From contig VGRF01000023.1 in assembly GCA_016875395.1 (NCBI GenBank), positions 1-64,000 of the forward strand: 64,000 nt of DNA, written 5' to 3'. Origin of the DNA: Deltaproteobacteria bacterium. Lineage in GTDB: Bacteria > Myxococcota_A > UBA9160 > UBA6930. How positions within the stretch are numbered: position 1 is the first letter of the stretch; each line of letters opens with the position of its first letter. The position numbers and the translations under genes are program-made. Shown here in pieces: positions 35,258 through 44,192 of the stretch. The notes beneath the pieces were generated by a model. The model saw only the letters and a program-made list of their open reading frames with translations. It was not told the origin of the DNA and made no database searches.

Positions 35258-36976
35258 GATGTTCGCGCGGCGCAGGAAGGCGCGGTCCTCTTCCAGCGCA
35301 GCCAGCTGGGCGGCTACGTCGCCCACCGCGAGCGGCGCGGGGCTCGGTGCGGCGCCCGCCCGCAACAACAAGTCGCGCTTCACGATCTCGAAGCGCGCGT
35401 CGACGAGCTCGATGCGGTCGGCGATGCCCTCGAGCTTGGTCGCCTTGTCCTGCACGTGCACCGGCGTCGTGACCTTGCCGCAGTCGTGCAGCAGCGCGGC
35501 GATGCGCAGCTCGTAGCGCTCGGCCTCGCTCAGCGTGAAGTCCGCGAGCGGACCCTCGTTCGTGGTGCAGGCGGCGTCGGCGATCAGGTCGGTGAGAATC
35601 GGCACGCGGCGGCAGTGCTGGCCCGTGTACGGCGACTTCTCGTCGATCGCGCGCACGATCAGCTGGATCAAGCCCTCGAACAGCGCGCGGAACTCGCTGG
35701 CAAGGCGTTCCTTGGTGAGTGCGATCGCGGTCTGCGAAGCGAGCGACTCGGCGATCGTGCGGTCGGCCTCGGGGAACGCAGCGCCGGCGAGCTGGAGCAC
35801 GCCGATCACGACGCCCTCGTGATTGCGCATCGGCATCGAGAGCGTCTCGAGCGCGCGCTCGTGCTGCTCGGCGTTCGCCACGAGGCAACGCTCGGCGCGC
35901 TCGTGCAGCGTGATCTCGTTCGCGGACGCTGCGCCGCTGAGGATGCGGCGCTCCAAGCGATCCGCGTCATCGAGCAAGTAGAGCGCGCCGACCTGCGCGT
36001 TCGTGACGTAGCGCTCGCCCTCGACGATCGACCGTAACAAGTGGTCGATCTCGCGCTCGGTCGAGAGCGCGATGCCGACGCCGTTCAGGCGCTGCATCAC
36101 GCCCACGTGGCGCTCGATGCGCGCCGCCATGGCGTCGAAGCTCGCGCCGAGTGCGGCGAGCTCGTCGTTGCCCACGAGGTTCGCGCGCACCGAGTAGTCG
36201 CGCTGTGCGAGCCGCTGCGTCGTGGCGTGCAGCTTCGCGATCGGATCGAGGCTGCGGCGCACCAGAATCGAGCCGAGCAGCCCGACCAACAGCAGCGACG
36301 CGAGCGCGACCAGCCCGAACGTGATGCGGAACAGCGCAAGCGGAGCGAGAACGGCGGGCCGCGGCTCGGCGAGCGTTACGCGCCACGCGTCGCTGCCGTA
36401 CTGCGCGTTCAGAAAGATCTCCCAGCTCTCCGCGATCTGCTCCTCGTCGGAGTCGATGCGCTGCGCATACAGCTCGCCACTCGCGCTCGCGATCGTCACC
36501 GCGACGTTTGCGCGCCACGTCTCGGGCGCGAGCACGTACTCCGGCACGATTTCGGCGAGGCGATGCGCGCCGTCGTCGCTGCGGCGCAATAGCTCGATGC
36601 GTGCGCCGCGCGTGCGCAGGAGCGGCGCGCCGCCGTCGAGGTGCGAGCGCTCGGCCTCGCTCAGGGTGGAGGCCTCGACCGAGGCGAGGCTGCGCAGCTT
36701 GTCCGCGAAGAAGGGATCGCTGGCGCGCGCGCTCGGCGCGGCGATCGCGGCGTCGACCAGCATCAGCCGCTCCAGGACTCCCATCCCGAGCTGCTTCGCC
36801 TCGCGTGAGAGGCGTGCGTGCGCGGCGTCTTCCCGCCGCCGCGAAGTCGAGACCCAGGTCAGCGCTGCGAAGAGCGTGATCGGCAGCAGCGCGCTCGTCA
36901 TCACGACGAGGAAGACGCGGCGCGCGATTCGGCTGTCGAGGAAGCGCCCGCGGATGAAGCCCGGTAGCCGCACGGC

Positions 36977-37435
36977 CTAATAATTCCGGCCGAGGCCGTA
37001 ATAGCCGCCGTTCGCGCCGCGCACGACGTCGTCGTGCGCGTTGGGATGGCTCACTTGGCGATGCGTGAGGCCGTCCTTGCCAATGCTGTACAGGTCGAAG
37101 TCGGCGTTGATCGGAACATTGAACTGATCTCGACGAGCGGCGATTGGCGGTGGAGCGCTCAACCTCAGATACACGTAGGGTCGTCCCCAAGGATCGTTCT
37201 TCGAGAGCCCCGCAGCAGCGAGGGACGCTGGCAGCGCCTCGTCGTTGATCTTCTTGACGTCGAGGTGAACGCCGATTCCCTTCAGATCGACGATCGCCTT
37301 CGCCACGCGCACGCGCTCGATGTAGCCGCGGTAGTTCGTGATCCCGAGCGCGGCCATCACGCCGACGATCGCGATCGCGATCGACAGCTCGACGAGCGTG
37401 AAGCCCGCCGTACGCCGGATGGCCTGGCGCCTCAC
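36977..37435 (-). CDS. Type II secretion / type IV pilin-like pseudopilin
   Basis: A 152-residue prepilin. The prepilin-peptidase site is RRTAG^FTLVELS, followed by the hydrophobic helix IAIAIVGVMAALGI with the conserved Glu at +5. The mature part, with NDPWGRPYVYL and DFDLYSIGKDG, matches GspG-like major pseudopilins. The GTG at 37435 overlaps the stop of the HAMP gene (GTGA). It is followed three bases later by the HD-GYP gene start. No other secretion genes are near, so this is an isolated pilin-like gene inside a signalling operon. Confidence 0.87.
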   Translation of the reverse strand: MRRQAIRRTAGFTLVELSIAIAIVGVMAALGITNYRGYIERVRVAKAIVDLKGIGVHLDVKKINDEALPASLAAAGLSKNDPWGRPYVYLRLSAPPPIAARRDQFNVPINADFDLYSIGKDGLTHRQVSHPNAHDDVVRGANGGYYGLGRNY

Positions 37436-37983
37436 TGGGTCCCGGGTCGAAGCCGCAGCGCCTTGCACGCCGCTTCGACCTCGCCGGCAAGGGCGAGTGC
37501 GCCCGACTCGCCGCGATCGCTCGCCCACTCCGAGAGCGCCGCTACGCACTCTTCGAGCTCGCCGAGGCGAACCTCTCGTTCGCGCAGCGCATCCAGCATC
37601 TCGTTCAGCTCGGCGGTCTCTTCCTGGACGTAGTCGGTGGCGCGAATCGTGACCGCCTCTGGAACGCGCCCCTCGCGAATTGCCCGGAACGCGGCGACGA
37701 ACCGGAACAGCGGCCCCCGCATCCGCGCGTAAAGAGCCCAGCAGCAGATCGCGGTCGAGCAGAGTGCGACGAACACGACGGGCCAGAACGCTGCGTGGAG
37801 ATCGAGAATGTGCTGCGTCAGCGCGCCCATCGCCTCGAGCGACTGGATGCTCGCGTCGAAGCGCTGAAACAGCGGCACGAAGAGCGCGACGGCGAGCGTC
37901 AGCAGCAGTCCGCCCGTGAAACACGTCGGCACCCAGAACAAGTGCGCGCGCAGGGAAGGGTTCGCGAACAAGGTCTTGCTCAT
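37432..37983 (-). CDS. Two-helix HAMP-type membrane protein
   Basis: A 183-residue protein with two membrane helices (about 15-37 and 65-87) and a short periplasmic loop, followed by a HAMP-like segment (GPLFRFVAAFRAIREGRVPEAVTIRATDYV) and a coiled coil (EETAELNEMLDALRERE). There is no output domain, which makes it an orphan membrane signal-relay protein. ATG 37983 overlaps the upstream stop by four bases (ATGA). It probably works with the pseudopilin or the HD-GYP protein encoded directly after it, which is inference from overlap. Confidence 0.75.
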   Translation of the reverse strand: MSKTLFANPSLRAHLFWVPTCFTGGLLLTLAVALFVPLFQRFDASIQSLEAMGALTQHILDLHAAFWPVVFVALCSTAICCWALYARMRGPLFRFVAAFRAIREGRVPEAVTIRATDYVQEETAELNEMLDALREREVRLGELEECVAALSEWASDRGESGALALAGEVEAACKALRLRPGTQ

Positions 37984-38351
37984 CGCATGCCCCAGTCGCG
38001 CGGAGCGCGCGTCCAGCGCTCGGGGCGATCGCCGAGCTGAAGCCTTGCGGCTGCGCCGCTCTCCAGCCGGAGGCGCAACTCCATGTCGCCCTCGCCGTCG
38101 GCGCCGTAGGTCACGCTGTAGGTCGTGGAGCCATCTGAGTTCGCGAGAGTGTCGACGTCCCGCACACGGAAGCTCTCGTCGCTCACACCTTCGAACGTCA
38201 GGAGGCTCGGGGAGATCGACAGGGAATGACCTGCGTAGCGGGGATCGTCCGAGATCCAGCGCCCTGCGAGCTCGCTCGGGAGGTAAGCCTGTGCCTTGCA
38301 CGCGAGCGCAAACCCGGCCGCAAGCCAAAGCGTGCGCGTACAAATCCGCAT
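37980..38351 (-). CDS. Small secreted hypothetical protein
   Basis: A 123-residue protein with a Sec signal (LWLAAGFALACKAQA^YLP). The mature part reads LAGRWISDDPRYAGHSLSISPSLLTFEG and is followed by polar beta-rich sequence; I recognise no family. It resembles small lipocalin-like periplasmic domains only in general character. The gene overlaps the HAMP gene and follows the PEP-CTERM gene by 61 bases. Confidence 0.7.
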   Translation of the reverse strand: MRICTRTLWLAAGFALACKAQAYLPSELAGRWISDDPRYAGHSLSISPSLLTFEGVSDESFRVRDVDTLANSDGSTTYSVTYGADGEGDMELRLRLESGAAARLQLGDRPERWTRAPRDWGMR

Positions 38352-38412
38352 GAGCGGCCCCCCACGCGCACTCTTCGGTACGAGAGGCGGGCTTCTTGAA
38401 GGAGAGCCGCGG

Positions 38413-39102
38413 CTAGCGACTCCCCCTGCGCAGGACGGGCAGTACGCCCACTGCAAGCAGGATCAGAGTCGCGGGCTCGGGGACGATCACGGTGATCATG
38501 TCGATCGTGCCACGAAGGGAGAGGTGGTCTCGACCGGCAGTTCGCGGGTCGAAGACCTCGATGACGAGCTCAAAGGCCTGGTCGTCAGGTCCGTAGTCAG
38601 CGCGGTTCCAATTCGCGTCGGCGAGCAGGTCGGATATCGCGGCCTTGCCGGTGTAGTCGAAGAGAGACCCGGCCGTGTAGCCCGTTCCCCAACTGACGCC
38701 GGGATCGAGGCTCCCAACACCCGATAGGCCGAGCACGAGCCATCCCGCCGTGTCGAGATTTGGGAGGGTGAATCCGTTCTCGATGCCCAACACGAGAGGA
38801 TTGGCCGCATCGAAGATGTAGTTGCCCACCGACACCATCACGCTCGACGAGGCTGCGGGAACAACCCAGTCGCCATAGGTCGGGTCGGGCTCTCGGTCGA
38901 ATGCCGCGGTGAGGTCGTAGACGATCGTTGCCGTGTACGGCACGCCAACTGTGATCGAGCCGTTTGTCACCGAGTTCGAGTCATCGGAGACCGTGATCGA
39001 GCCGGCAACGAGCAGCGTCACGGTCGTCGCCGACGCACTCGTCGCCCCCAGCGCCAGCACAGCAGCGGCGGCACTCAACAGCGAACGCATGGCGGCACCC
39101 AT
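38413..39102 (-). CDS. PEP-CTERM sorting domain protein, secreted
   Basis: A 229-residue exported protein. A signal peptide (LLSAAAAVLALGATSASA) is followed by a beta-rich body of Thr/Val/Asp-rich strands and a PEP-CTERM tail: IVPEPAT, a hydrophobic helix LILLAVGVLPVL, then RRGSR. ATG 39102 follows CAGGAGGGGCC; a second ATG at 39090 is possible. It lacks similarity to the other PEP-CTERM protein except for the tail. It heads the minus-strand run of pseudopilin, HAMP and HD-GYP genes and is divergent from an acyl-CoA dehydrogenase. The processing exosortase must lie elsewhere. Confidence 0.85.
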   Translation of the reverse strand: MGAAMRSLLSAAAAVLALGATSASATTVTLLVAGSITVSDDSNSVTNGSITVGVPYTATIVYDLTAAFDREPDPTYGDWVVPAASSSVMVSVGNYIFDAANPLVLGIENGFTLPNLDTAGWLVLGLSGVGSLDPGVSWGTGYTAGSLFDYTGKAAISDLLADANWNRADYGPDDQAFELVIEVFDPRTAGRDHLSLRGTIDMITVIVPEPATLILLAVGVLPVLRRGSR

Positions 39103-39281
39103 GGCCCCTCCTGGGTAGAGCGGGGCGATCCTACTACGACGCGGTCGCGACTCGCGCCGCCTTTCCGCCGGAATTCGCCGAAACGCGAGCAGCGCAAGCG
39201 CCTTTGGCATTCGCGTCCGTGCCTTGTTCCTCGCGCCCTCACTGCGCAAAGCTCCGCTTCTTCCCGCGCGAAAGGGCTGCG

Positions 39282-40472
39282 ATGGACCTGCGTTACTCCG
39301 AGGCCGACGAGAAGTTCCGCGCTGAGCTGCGCGGTTGGCTCGCGGACGCGGTCCCGAAGCACGGGCCGCCGCCGCCGCGCCACGACTGGGACGCGCGCCG
39401 CACCTGGGACATGGGCTGGCAGCGAAAGCTCTTCGAGGCGGGCTACGCGGGCGTGAACTGGCCCAAGGAGTACGGCGGACGCGGCGCGACGCTGACCGAG
39501 GAGCTCGTCTACTACGAAGAGACGGCGCGCGCGAAGGCGCCGTACGTCGGGATGGGCTTCGTCGGCCTGCGCCACGGTGGGCCGACGCTGATCGCCGAAG
39601 GCACGGAGCTGCAGAAGAAGCGCCACCTGCCGCGCATCCTGCGCGGCGAGGAAGTGTGGTGTCAGGGCTTCTCGGAGCCGACCGCGGGCTCCGACCTCGC
39701 GGCGCTGAAGACGGCGGCCGTGCGCGACGGCGACCACTACGTCGTCACGGGCCACAAGATCTGGACCTCGTTCGCTCAGCGCGCCGACTTCTGCGAGTTG
39801 TTAGTGCGCACGAATCCGGCGGCGCCCAAGCACAAGGGCATCAGCTGGATGATCCTCCCGATGAACCTGCCCGGCATCGAGATTCGGCCCCTGCCGACGC
39901 TGCGAGGTGAGAGCGACTTCAGCGAGATGTTCCTCGAGAGCGTGCGCATTCCGGCGGAGAACATCGTCGGTGCCGAGAACGATGGCTGGCGCATCACGAA
40001 CGTGACGCTGCGCTTCGAGCGCGGCACGGCGTGGGCCGCGGACATCATCGAGCTCACTCAGTACCTGCGCGACATGGCGCAGCTCGCGAAGCGCCTCACG
40101 AGCGACGGCGCGGCCGCATGGGAGGACCGCGCGCTGCGCCGCGAGCTCGGGCATCTCGCCGCGGAGGCCGACGCGCTCTGGGCGCTGATGAAGTGGCAGA
40201 TCGGCGAGGTACAGAAGACTGGCGTGCCGGGCCTCGGCGGCTCGGCGTTGAAGCTCGCCTACACCGAGCTGAATCAGCGCGCATACGAGTTCGGCCACCG
40301 TCTGCTCTCGCGCGCGGGCCTCGTGCGCGACGACTACGCCGCGCTGCCCGTCGTCGAAGTGAACGACACGTTCCTGAACTCGCTCTCGCTCACGATCGCC
40401 GCGGGCTCGAGCCAGATTCAGCGCAACATCGTGTCGGAGCGCATCCTCGGCATGCCGCGCGAGCCCAGGTAA
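39282..40472 (+). CDS. Acyl-CoA dehydrogenase, large-type partner
   Basis: A 396-residue acyl-CoA dehydrogenase with GVNWPKEYGGRG, the flavin contact segment WCQGFSEPTAGSDLAALKTAA, and the C-terminal IAAGSSQIQRNIVSERILG. ATG 39282 gives MDLRYSEADEKFR, the usual opening. It begins 12 bases before its tandem partner gene and is divergent from a PEP-CTERM gene. The sequence resembles the FadE/ChsE group that acts on bulky acyl-CoA rather than on straight chains, but the substrate cannot be read. Confidence 0.92.
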   Translation: MDLRYSEADEKFRAELRGWLADAVPKHGPPPPRHDWDARRTWDMGWQRKLFEAGYAGVNWPKEYGGRGATLTEELVYYEETARAKAPYVGMGFVGLRHGGPTLIAEGTELQKKRHLPRILRGEEVWCQGFSEPTAGSDLAALKTAAVRDGDHYVVTGHKIWTSFAQRADFCELLVRTNPAAPKHKGISWMILPMNLPGIEIRPLPTLRGESDFSEMFLESVRIPAENIVGAENDGWRITNVTLRFERGTAWAADIIELTQYLRDMAQLAKRLTSDGAAAWEDRALRRELGHLAAEADALWALMKWQIGEVQKTGVPGLGGSALKLAYTELNQRAYEFGHRLLSRAGLVRDDYAALPVVEVNDTFLNSLSLTIAAGSSQIQRNIVSERILGMPREPR

Positions 40473-40484
40473 CCAGGTGCATTC

Positions 40485-41459
40485 ATGAACTTCTCGCTCA
40501 ACGAAGACCAGCTCGCGCTCCAGCAAGGCATTCGGGATTTCTGCGACCAGGAGTTCCCCGTCGACAAGCTCGCGGCGCTCGAGAAGGAGCCGGTGACGCG
40601 CGAGCGCTGGAAGCAGCTCGCGGAGATGGGCGTGTTCTCGCTGCGCCTGCCGGAAGCGCAAGGCGGCGTGGGCCTCGGCATGGCGGAGGCCGTGCTCGTG
40701 TTCGCCGAGCTCGGGCGGCGCCTCGTGCCGGGGCCGCTCGTGTGGACTCATCTCGCCGCGGGCGCGATCGACGGCGCCGCGAGCGGCGACGCGATCGTGG
40801 GTGGTCTCGACGACACGCATCCGACGAATCGCCCGCAGCTCGTCGAGCATGCGGGCGCGCTCGACGCGTTCGTGTTGTTACGGAGGAGCGGGCTCTCGCG
40901 CGCGGCCAGCAGCGCGCTCGCAGGCCGCGACTTCGAGACGCCGCTCGATCCGCTGACGCCGATGCGCCACGTCGCGCAGCTGCCAGCGGGCGCAGCGTGC
41001 GGCGACGCCGCGGCCGCTGCGCGCTGGCGCCGCGACGGCGCGCTGCTCACGGCCGCGTTTCAGCTCGGCATCGCGGAGACCTCGCTCGAGCTCGCGGTCG
41101 AGTATGCGAAGAAGCGCGAGCAGTTCGATCGCCCGATCGCCGGCTTTCAGGCGATCAAGCACTTCGCCGCCGACATGCACGTGCGCGTCGAGCTGGCCCG
41201 CGCCGCGGTGTACGCCGCCGGCGCAACGTGCGACGACGCCGCGATCGGCGACCCGCAGCGCGCCGCCTCGGCCGCGCGCGTCGTGGCCGGCGAGGCCGCG
41301 CTCAAGAACGCGCGCATGTGCATCCAGATCTACGGCGGCATGGGCTTCACGTGGGAGATGCCGCCGCACTACTTCCTGAAGCGCGCGCTCGTGCTCGAGC
41401 ACGCGTTCGGCACGGTGGACGATCACAGCGCGATCGTGGCGGAGAGCGCAGTCTCCTGA
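40485..41459 (+). CDS. Acyl-CoA dehydrogenase, small-type partner
   Basis: A 324-residue dehydrogenase homologue, shorter than usual because the middle beta domain is reduced. The N-terminal helical domain reads FSLNEDQLALQQGIRDF, and the C-terminal domain has REQFDRPIAGFQAIKH and IQIYGGMGFTWEMPPHYFLKRA. It pairs with the preceding gene. This layout is the same as the 11303/12575 pair and supports a heteromeric enzyme. A TTGTTACGG word lies within it at 40875. Confidence 0.9.
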   Translation: MNFSLNEDQLALQQGIRDFCDQEFPVDKLAALEKEPVTRERWKQLAEMGVFSLRLPEAQGGVGLGMAEAVLVFAELGRRLVPGPLVWTHLAAGAIDGAASGDAIVGGLDDTHPTNRPQLVEHAGALDAFVLLRRSGLSRAASSALAGRDFETPLDPLTPMRHVAQLPAGAACGDAAAAARWRRDGALLTAAFQLGIAETSLELAVEYAKKREQFDRPIAGFQAIKHFAADMHVRVELARAAVYAAGATCDDAAIGDPQRAASAARVVAGEAALKNARMCIQIYGGMGFTWEMPPHYFLKRALVLEHAFGTVDDHSAIVAESAVS

Positions 41460-41474
41460 CGACTGGAGGCGAGG

Positions 41475-42346
41475 ATGATCACCGGCAGCTGCTTGTGCGG
41501 CGACATCGCGTGGGAGGTCGCTCAGCAGCCGGCGTGGATGACGCACTGCCACTGCTCGCTGTGCCGCAAGGCGCACGGCACGGCGTTCAGCACGTTCGTC
41601 GGCGTGCCGGCGAGCGCGTTTCGCTTCACGCGCGGCGAGGCGAGTGTGCGTGGGTTCGCGTCGTCCTCGGCGCTCGAGCGCACCTTCTGCCCGCGCTGCG
41701 GCTCGAAGTTGCCCGTGCGCTGGCAGGACGAAGTGCAGATGCCCGCGGCTTCGCTCGACGGAGCTCTCGGCGCGAAGCCGAGCAAGCACATCTTCGTCGC
41801 GTCGAAGGCGCCGTGGCACGAGATCCGCGACGCGCTTCCGCAGCACGCTGGTTCGGGGTCGAGCGATCCGGAGTTTCCCACGCGTCGCCACAGCGAGCCC
41901 GCGCCGGGAGTCTCGCGCGGCGCGTGCCTGTGCGGCGCCGTCGGGTTCGAGATCGACACACCCCTCACAGGTGCAACACGTGCTGTCACTGCTCGCGCTG
42001 CAAGGCGCGCGGCGCCGCGCATGCGTCGAACGCGTTCGTCTCGCTCGAGAACTTCCGCTGGCTGCGCGGCGAGGAGCGTCTGCGCTCCTACAAGGTTCCG
42101 GAGGCGGAGCGCTTTACGCAGTTCTTCTGCGCCGATTGCGGCAGCCCGCAGCCGGGCGTGAATCGCACGCTCGGCCGCGTGGTGATTCCGTGTGGCGCGT
42201 TCGAGGACGACCCAGGCCTGCGCGAGGCGCGCCACATCTTCGCGCCGTTCCGCGCAGCTTGGTTCGAGATTGCCGACGACTTGCCGCAGTACGAGGCCTA
42301 TCCGCCGCCGCCGTGGCCGCTGGCATCCGTGGCAAAGGTCACCTGA
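41475..42346 (+). pseudogene. Tandem GFA-domain protein gene, frameshifted
   Basis: The first GFA domain (CENP-V/glutathione-dependent formaldehyde-activating fold) is intact: GSCLCGDIAWEV, HCHCSLCRKAHG and CPRCGSKL supply zinc ligands. A second copy begins GACLCGAVGFEIDTPL. Its CCHCSRCK, FFCADCGSP and HIFAPFRAAWFEI parts continue only in another frame, so a one-base deletion lies near 41965-41985. Adding one base gives 290 residues. If uncorrected, the first frame runs to 42161 with a nonsense tail. It follows the dehydrogenase pair by 15 bases. Confidence 0.75.
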
Positions 42347-42413
42347 ACACCCGTACCTGCGTCACCTCGCTCGCGCTGGGTGCCACCGATATGGCAAAGC
42401 AGGAGGCCTCAAC

Positions 42414-42791
42414 ATGCGACACCTCACATCATCCTTGTTAGGGGCGAGCCTACTCTTCGCGAGCTCGGCATGGGCCGAAGGTGACAAGGGTCCGGAATGG
42501 GACGACTCGCACATGCGGAGTCGACACCAGGAGTTTCGCAGCGAGGAGCGCCCGCGCATCACGGGGGAGTCTGGCTACGGCGCTCTTCAGAGTGGAAGCG
42601 CGACGACGAGCACGGCGGTGAGCCCCGAGCTCGAGTACACGAGTCAGCGCCAGTGGATTCAGGGGGCACTGTCGTCGAGCTCTTCGAGCAAGGCGCCGGC
42701 CACGGTGAAGTCGTCGGGGGACAAGACCTCCGGCATTTCGCGCGGTTCTTCGCTTCGCGGTTCGAGCACCCGCGGCCGCAGCCGTCGGTAG
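42414..42791 (+). CDS. Small secreted Ser/Arg-rich protein
   Basis: A 125-residue protein with a signal peptide (HLTSSLLGASLLFASSAWA^EGD) and a polar, probably disordered mature part rich in Ser, Thr and Arg, ending SSTRGRSRR. I recognise no family. ATG 42414 has a strong AGGAGG site eight bases upstream. The TTGTTAGGG word lies in the signal-peptide codons at 42435. It stands between the GFA gene and the sulfotransferase gene. Confidence 0.68.
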   Translation: MRHLTSSLLGASLLFASSAWAEGDKGPEWDDSHMRSRHQEFRSEERPRITGESGYGALQSGSATTSTAVSPELEYTSQRQWIQGALSSSSSSKAPATVKSSGDKTSGISRGSSLRGSSTRGRSRR

Positions 42792-42868
42792 CGAGCGAGG
42801 CGAGCAGCCTCTTCGGAGCGGGCCGACTCGGCTTGTGACGCGCGCGCGGGTAGGCAAACTGCGCGCGC

Positions 42869-44122
42869 ATGTCGCACGCGCCGCCGCCGCCGTTTCGTCC
42901 GCCGCCGATCCGCGCGTTCAATGCCGCCGGCCGCTTCGCGGCACGCCTCGGCGTGCGCGGCTTCGCGTTCGACGAAGACGTGGTGCTGTCGGCCGCGCGC
43001 GCGCAGGCGAAGCTCGACGACTTCGGGCCCGCCAGCTTTCTCCCCGGGCTTCGTACGCTGATCGCGTCGCTCGAGCGCGACGCCAAGCTGAACGCGTTCG
43101 GCCGGTACTTCGCCAGGCGCCAGCTCGTCGAGCTGTTGGTGACGCGGCTGCGCCTCGTTCACTGGCGCACGTGCAACCCGGAAGTCGAGAAGCAAGAGAT
43201 CGTCCGCCCGCTGTTCGTGCTCGGGCTCCCGCGCACCGGCACGACTCTGCTCTACAGCCTCCTCGCGCTCGATCCCGCGCATCGCTCGCCGCTCTCGTGG
43301 GAGGTGGACGATCCGTGTCCCCCACCCGAGGGCGCGAGCTACGAGAGTGATCCTCGCATCGACCAGAGCGCATGGCGCTTCAGGCAGCTGGAGCAGCTCG
43401 CTCCGGGCATCCAGGCGATCCATCCCGTGGGCGCGTCGCTGCCGCAGGAGTGCATCGTCATCACGGCGTCGGAGTTCATGTCGATCCGCTTCGAGATGAC
43501 CTTCGACGTGGCGAGTTATCAGGACTGGCTGCTCGAAGCCGACATGACGGGTTGTTATGCCTGGCACAAGCGCTTCCTGCAGCACCTCCAGTCGCGCTAC
43601 GCGAAGGAGCGTTGGGTGCTGAAGTCGCCCGGCCACCTCGGCGCGATCGACGCGCTGCTCGCCGCCTACCCCGACGCGCGCATCGTGCAGACGCACCGCG
43701 ATCCGCGGCGCGTCGTGCCCTCGGTGTCGTCGCTGGAGTGGACGCTGCGCGGCGTCGCGAGCGACGCGCAGGATCCGCGCGCGCTCGGCCGGCAGCAGCT
43801 GCGCGCTTGGTCGCGCACGCTGCGCGCTGGCATGGAGGCGCGGGCGCGGAACGCGGCGCGCGAGGGCCAGTTCGCGGACCTGCACTTCCGCGAGATCGCG
43901 CGCGATCCGATCGCGTGCGTGCGGCGCATCTACGAGCGCTTCGGGTTCACGTACACGCCCGCGTTCGAGCAGCGCATGAGCGAGTACGTCGCTGCGCACC
44001 CGCGCGAAGAGCACGGCGCGCACCGCTACACGCTCGAAGGATTCGGTCTGCACGCGGGCGAAGTCGACGCCGCGTTTGCCGACTACTGCGCGCGCTTCGA
44101 GGTGCAGCGCGAAGAGGCGTAG
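42869..44122 (+). CDS. Sulfotransferase family protein
   Basis: A 417-residue sulfotransferase (Sulfotransfer_3 type). The 5'-phosphosulfate loop is FVLGLPRTGTTLLYSLL (about 115-131), and the 3'-phosphate region includes RWVLKSPGHLGAIDALLAAYPDARIVQTHRDP with the conserved Arg/Ser context. It would transfer sulfate from PAPS to a small molecule. The N-terminal Pro-rich stretch may be extra. It is convergent with an SDR gene. A sulfatase-like gene lies at the other end of the window, but no functional link is shown. Confidence 0.9.
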   Translation: MSHAPPPPFRPPPIRAFNAAGRFAARLGVRGFAFDEDVVLSAARAQAKLDDFGPASFLPGLRTLIASLERDAKLNAFGRYFARRQLVELLVTRLRLVHWRTCNPEVEKQEIVRPLFVLGLPRTGTTLLYSLLALDPAHRSPLSWEVDDPCPPPEGASYESDPRIDQSAWRFRQLEQLAPGIQAIHPVGASLPQECIVITASEFMSIRFEMTFDVASYQDWLLEADMTGCYAWHKRFLQHLQSRYAKERWVLKSPGHLGAIDALLAAYPDARIVQTHRDPRRVVPSVSSLEWTLRGVASDAQDPRALGRQQLRAWSRTLRAGMEARARNAAREGQFADLHFREIARDPIACVRRIYERFGFTYTPAFEQRMSEYVAAHPREEHGAHRYTLEGFGLHAGEVDAAFADYCARFEVQREEA

Positions 44123-44192
44123 CGCTGCGGCCGACGTCATCGCGCGAGCACGGCGGCGCGAGCGCGGCGCCGCAGGCCTCGTTGGCGCTGGG

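Larger units (their letters stand above)
34675..36973 (-). pseudogene. HAMP-GAF-HD-GYP c-di-GMP phosphodiesterase gene, interrupted by frameshift at G8
   Basis: The N-terminal frame (from GTG 36973) encodes a first membrane helix (about 20-42), a periplasmic sensor loop, a second helix (about 218-237), HAMP, a GAF domain with VGALYLLDD, and the HD part with ALLHDCGKVTTPVHV. Reading then slips in a run of eight G (35250-35257). The other frame continues with VREIAERYAF, the HHERMDGTGYPQG signature and a normal end. Removing one G restores a 765-residue protein. It could be a sequencing error, a phase-variable switch or a dead gene. Intact homologues hydrolyse cyclic di-GMP. Confidence 0.85.

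Noticed and set aside
39103-39281. A sigma-54-type promoter (TGGCAC-N5-TTGC) upstream of the PEP-CTERM gene
   Set aside because: A TGCC...CTTGC arrangement exists on the minus strand, but the spacing is off by one base and the GG element is not conserved.
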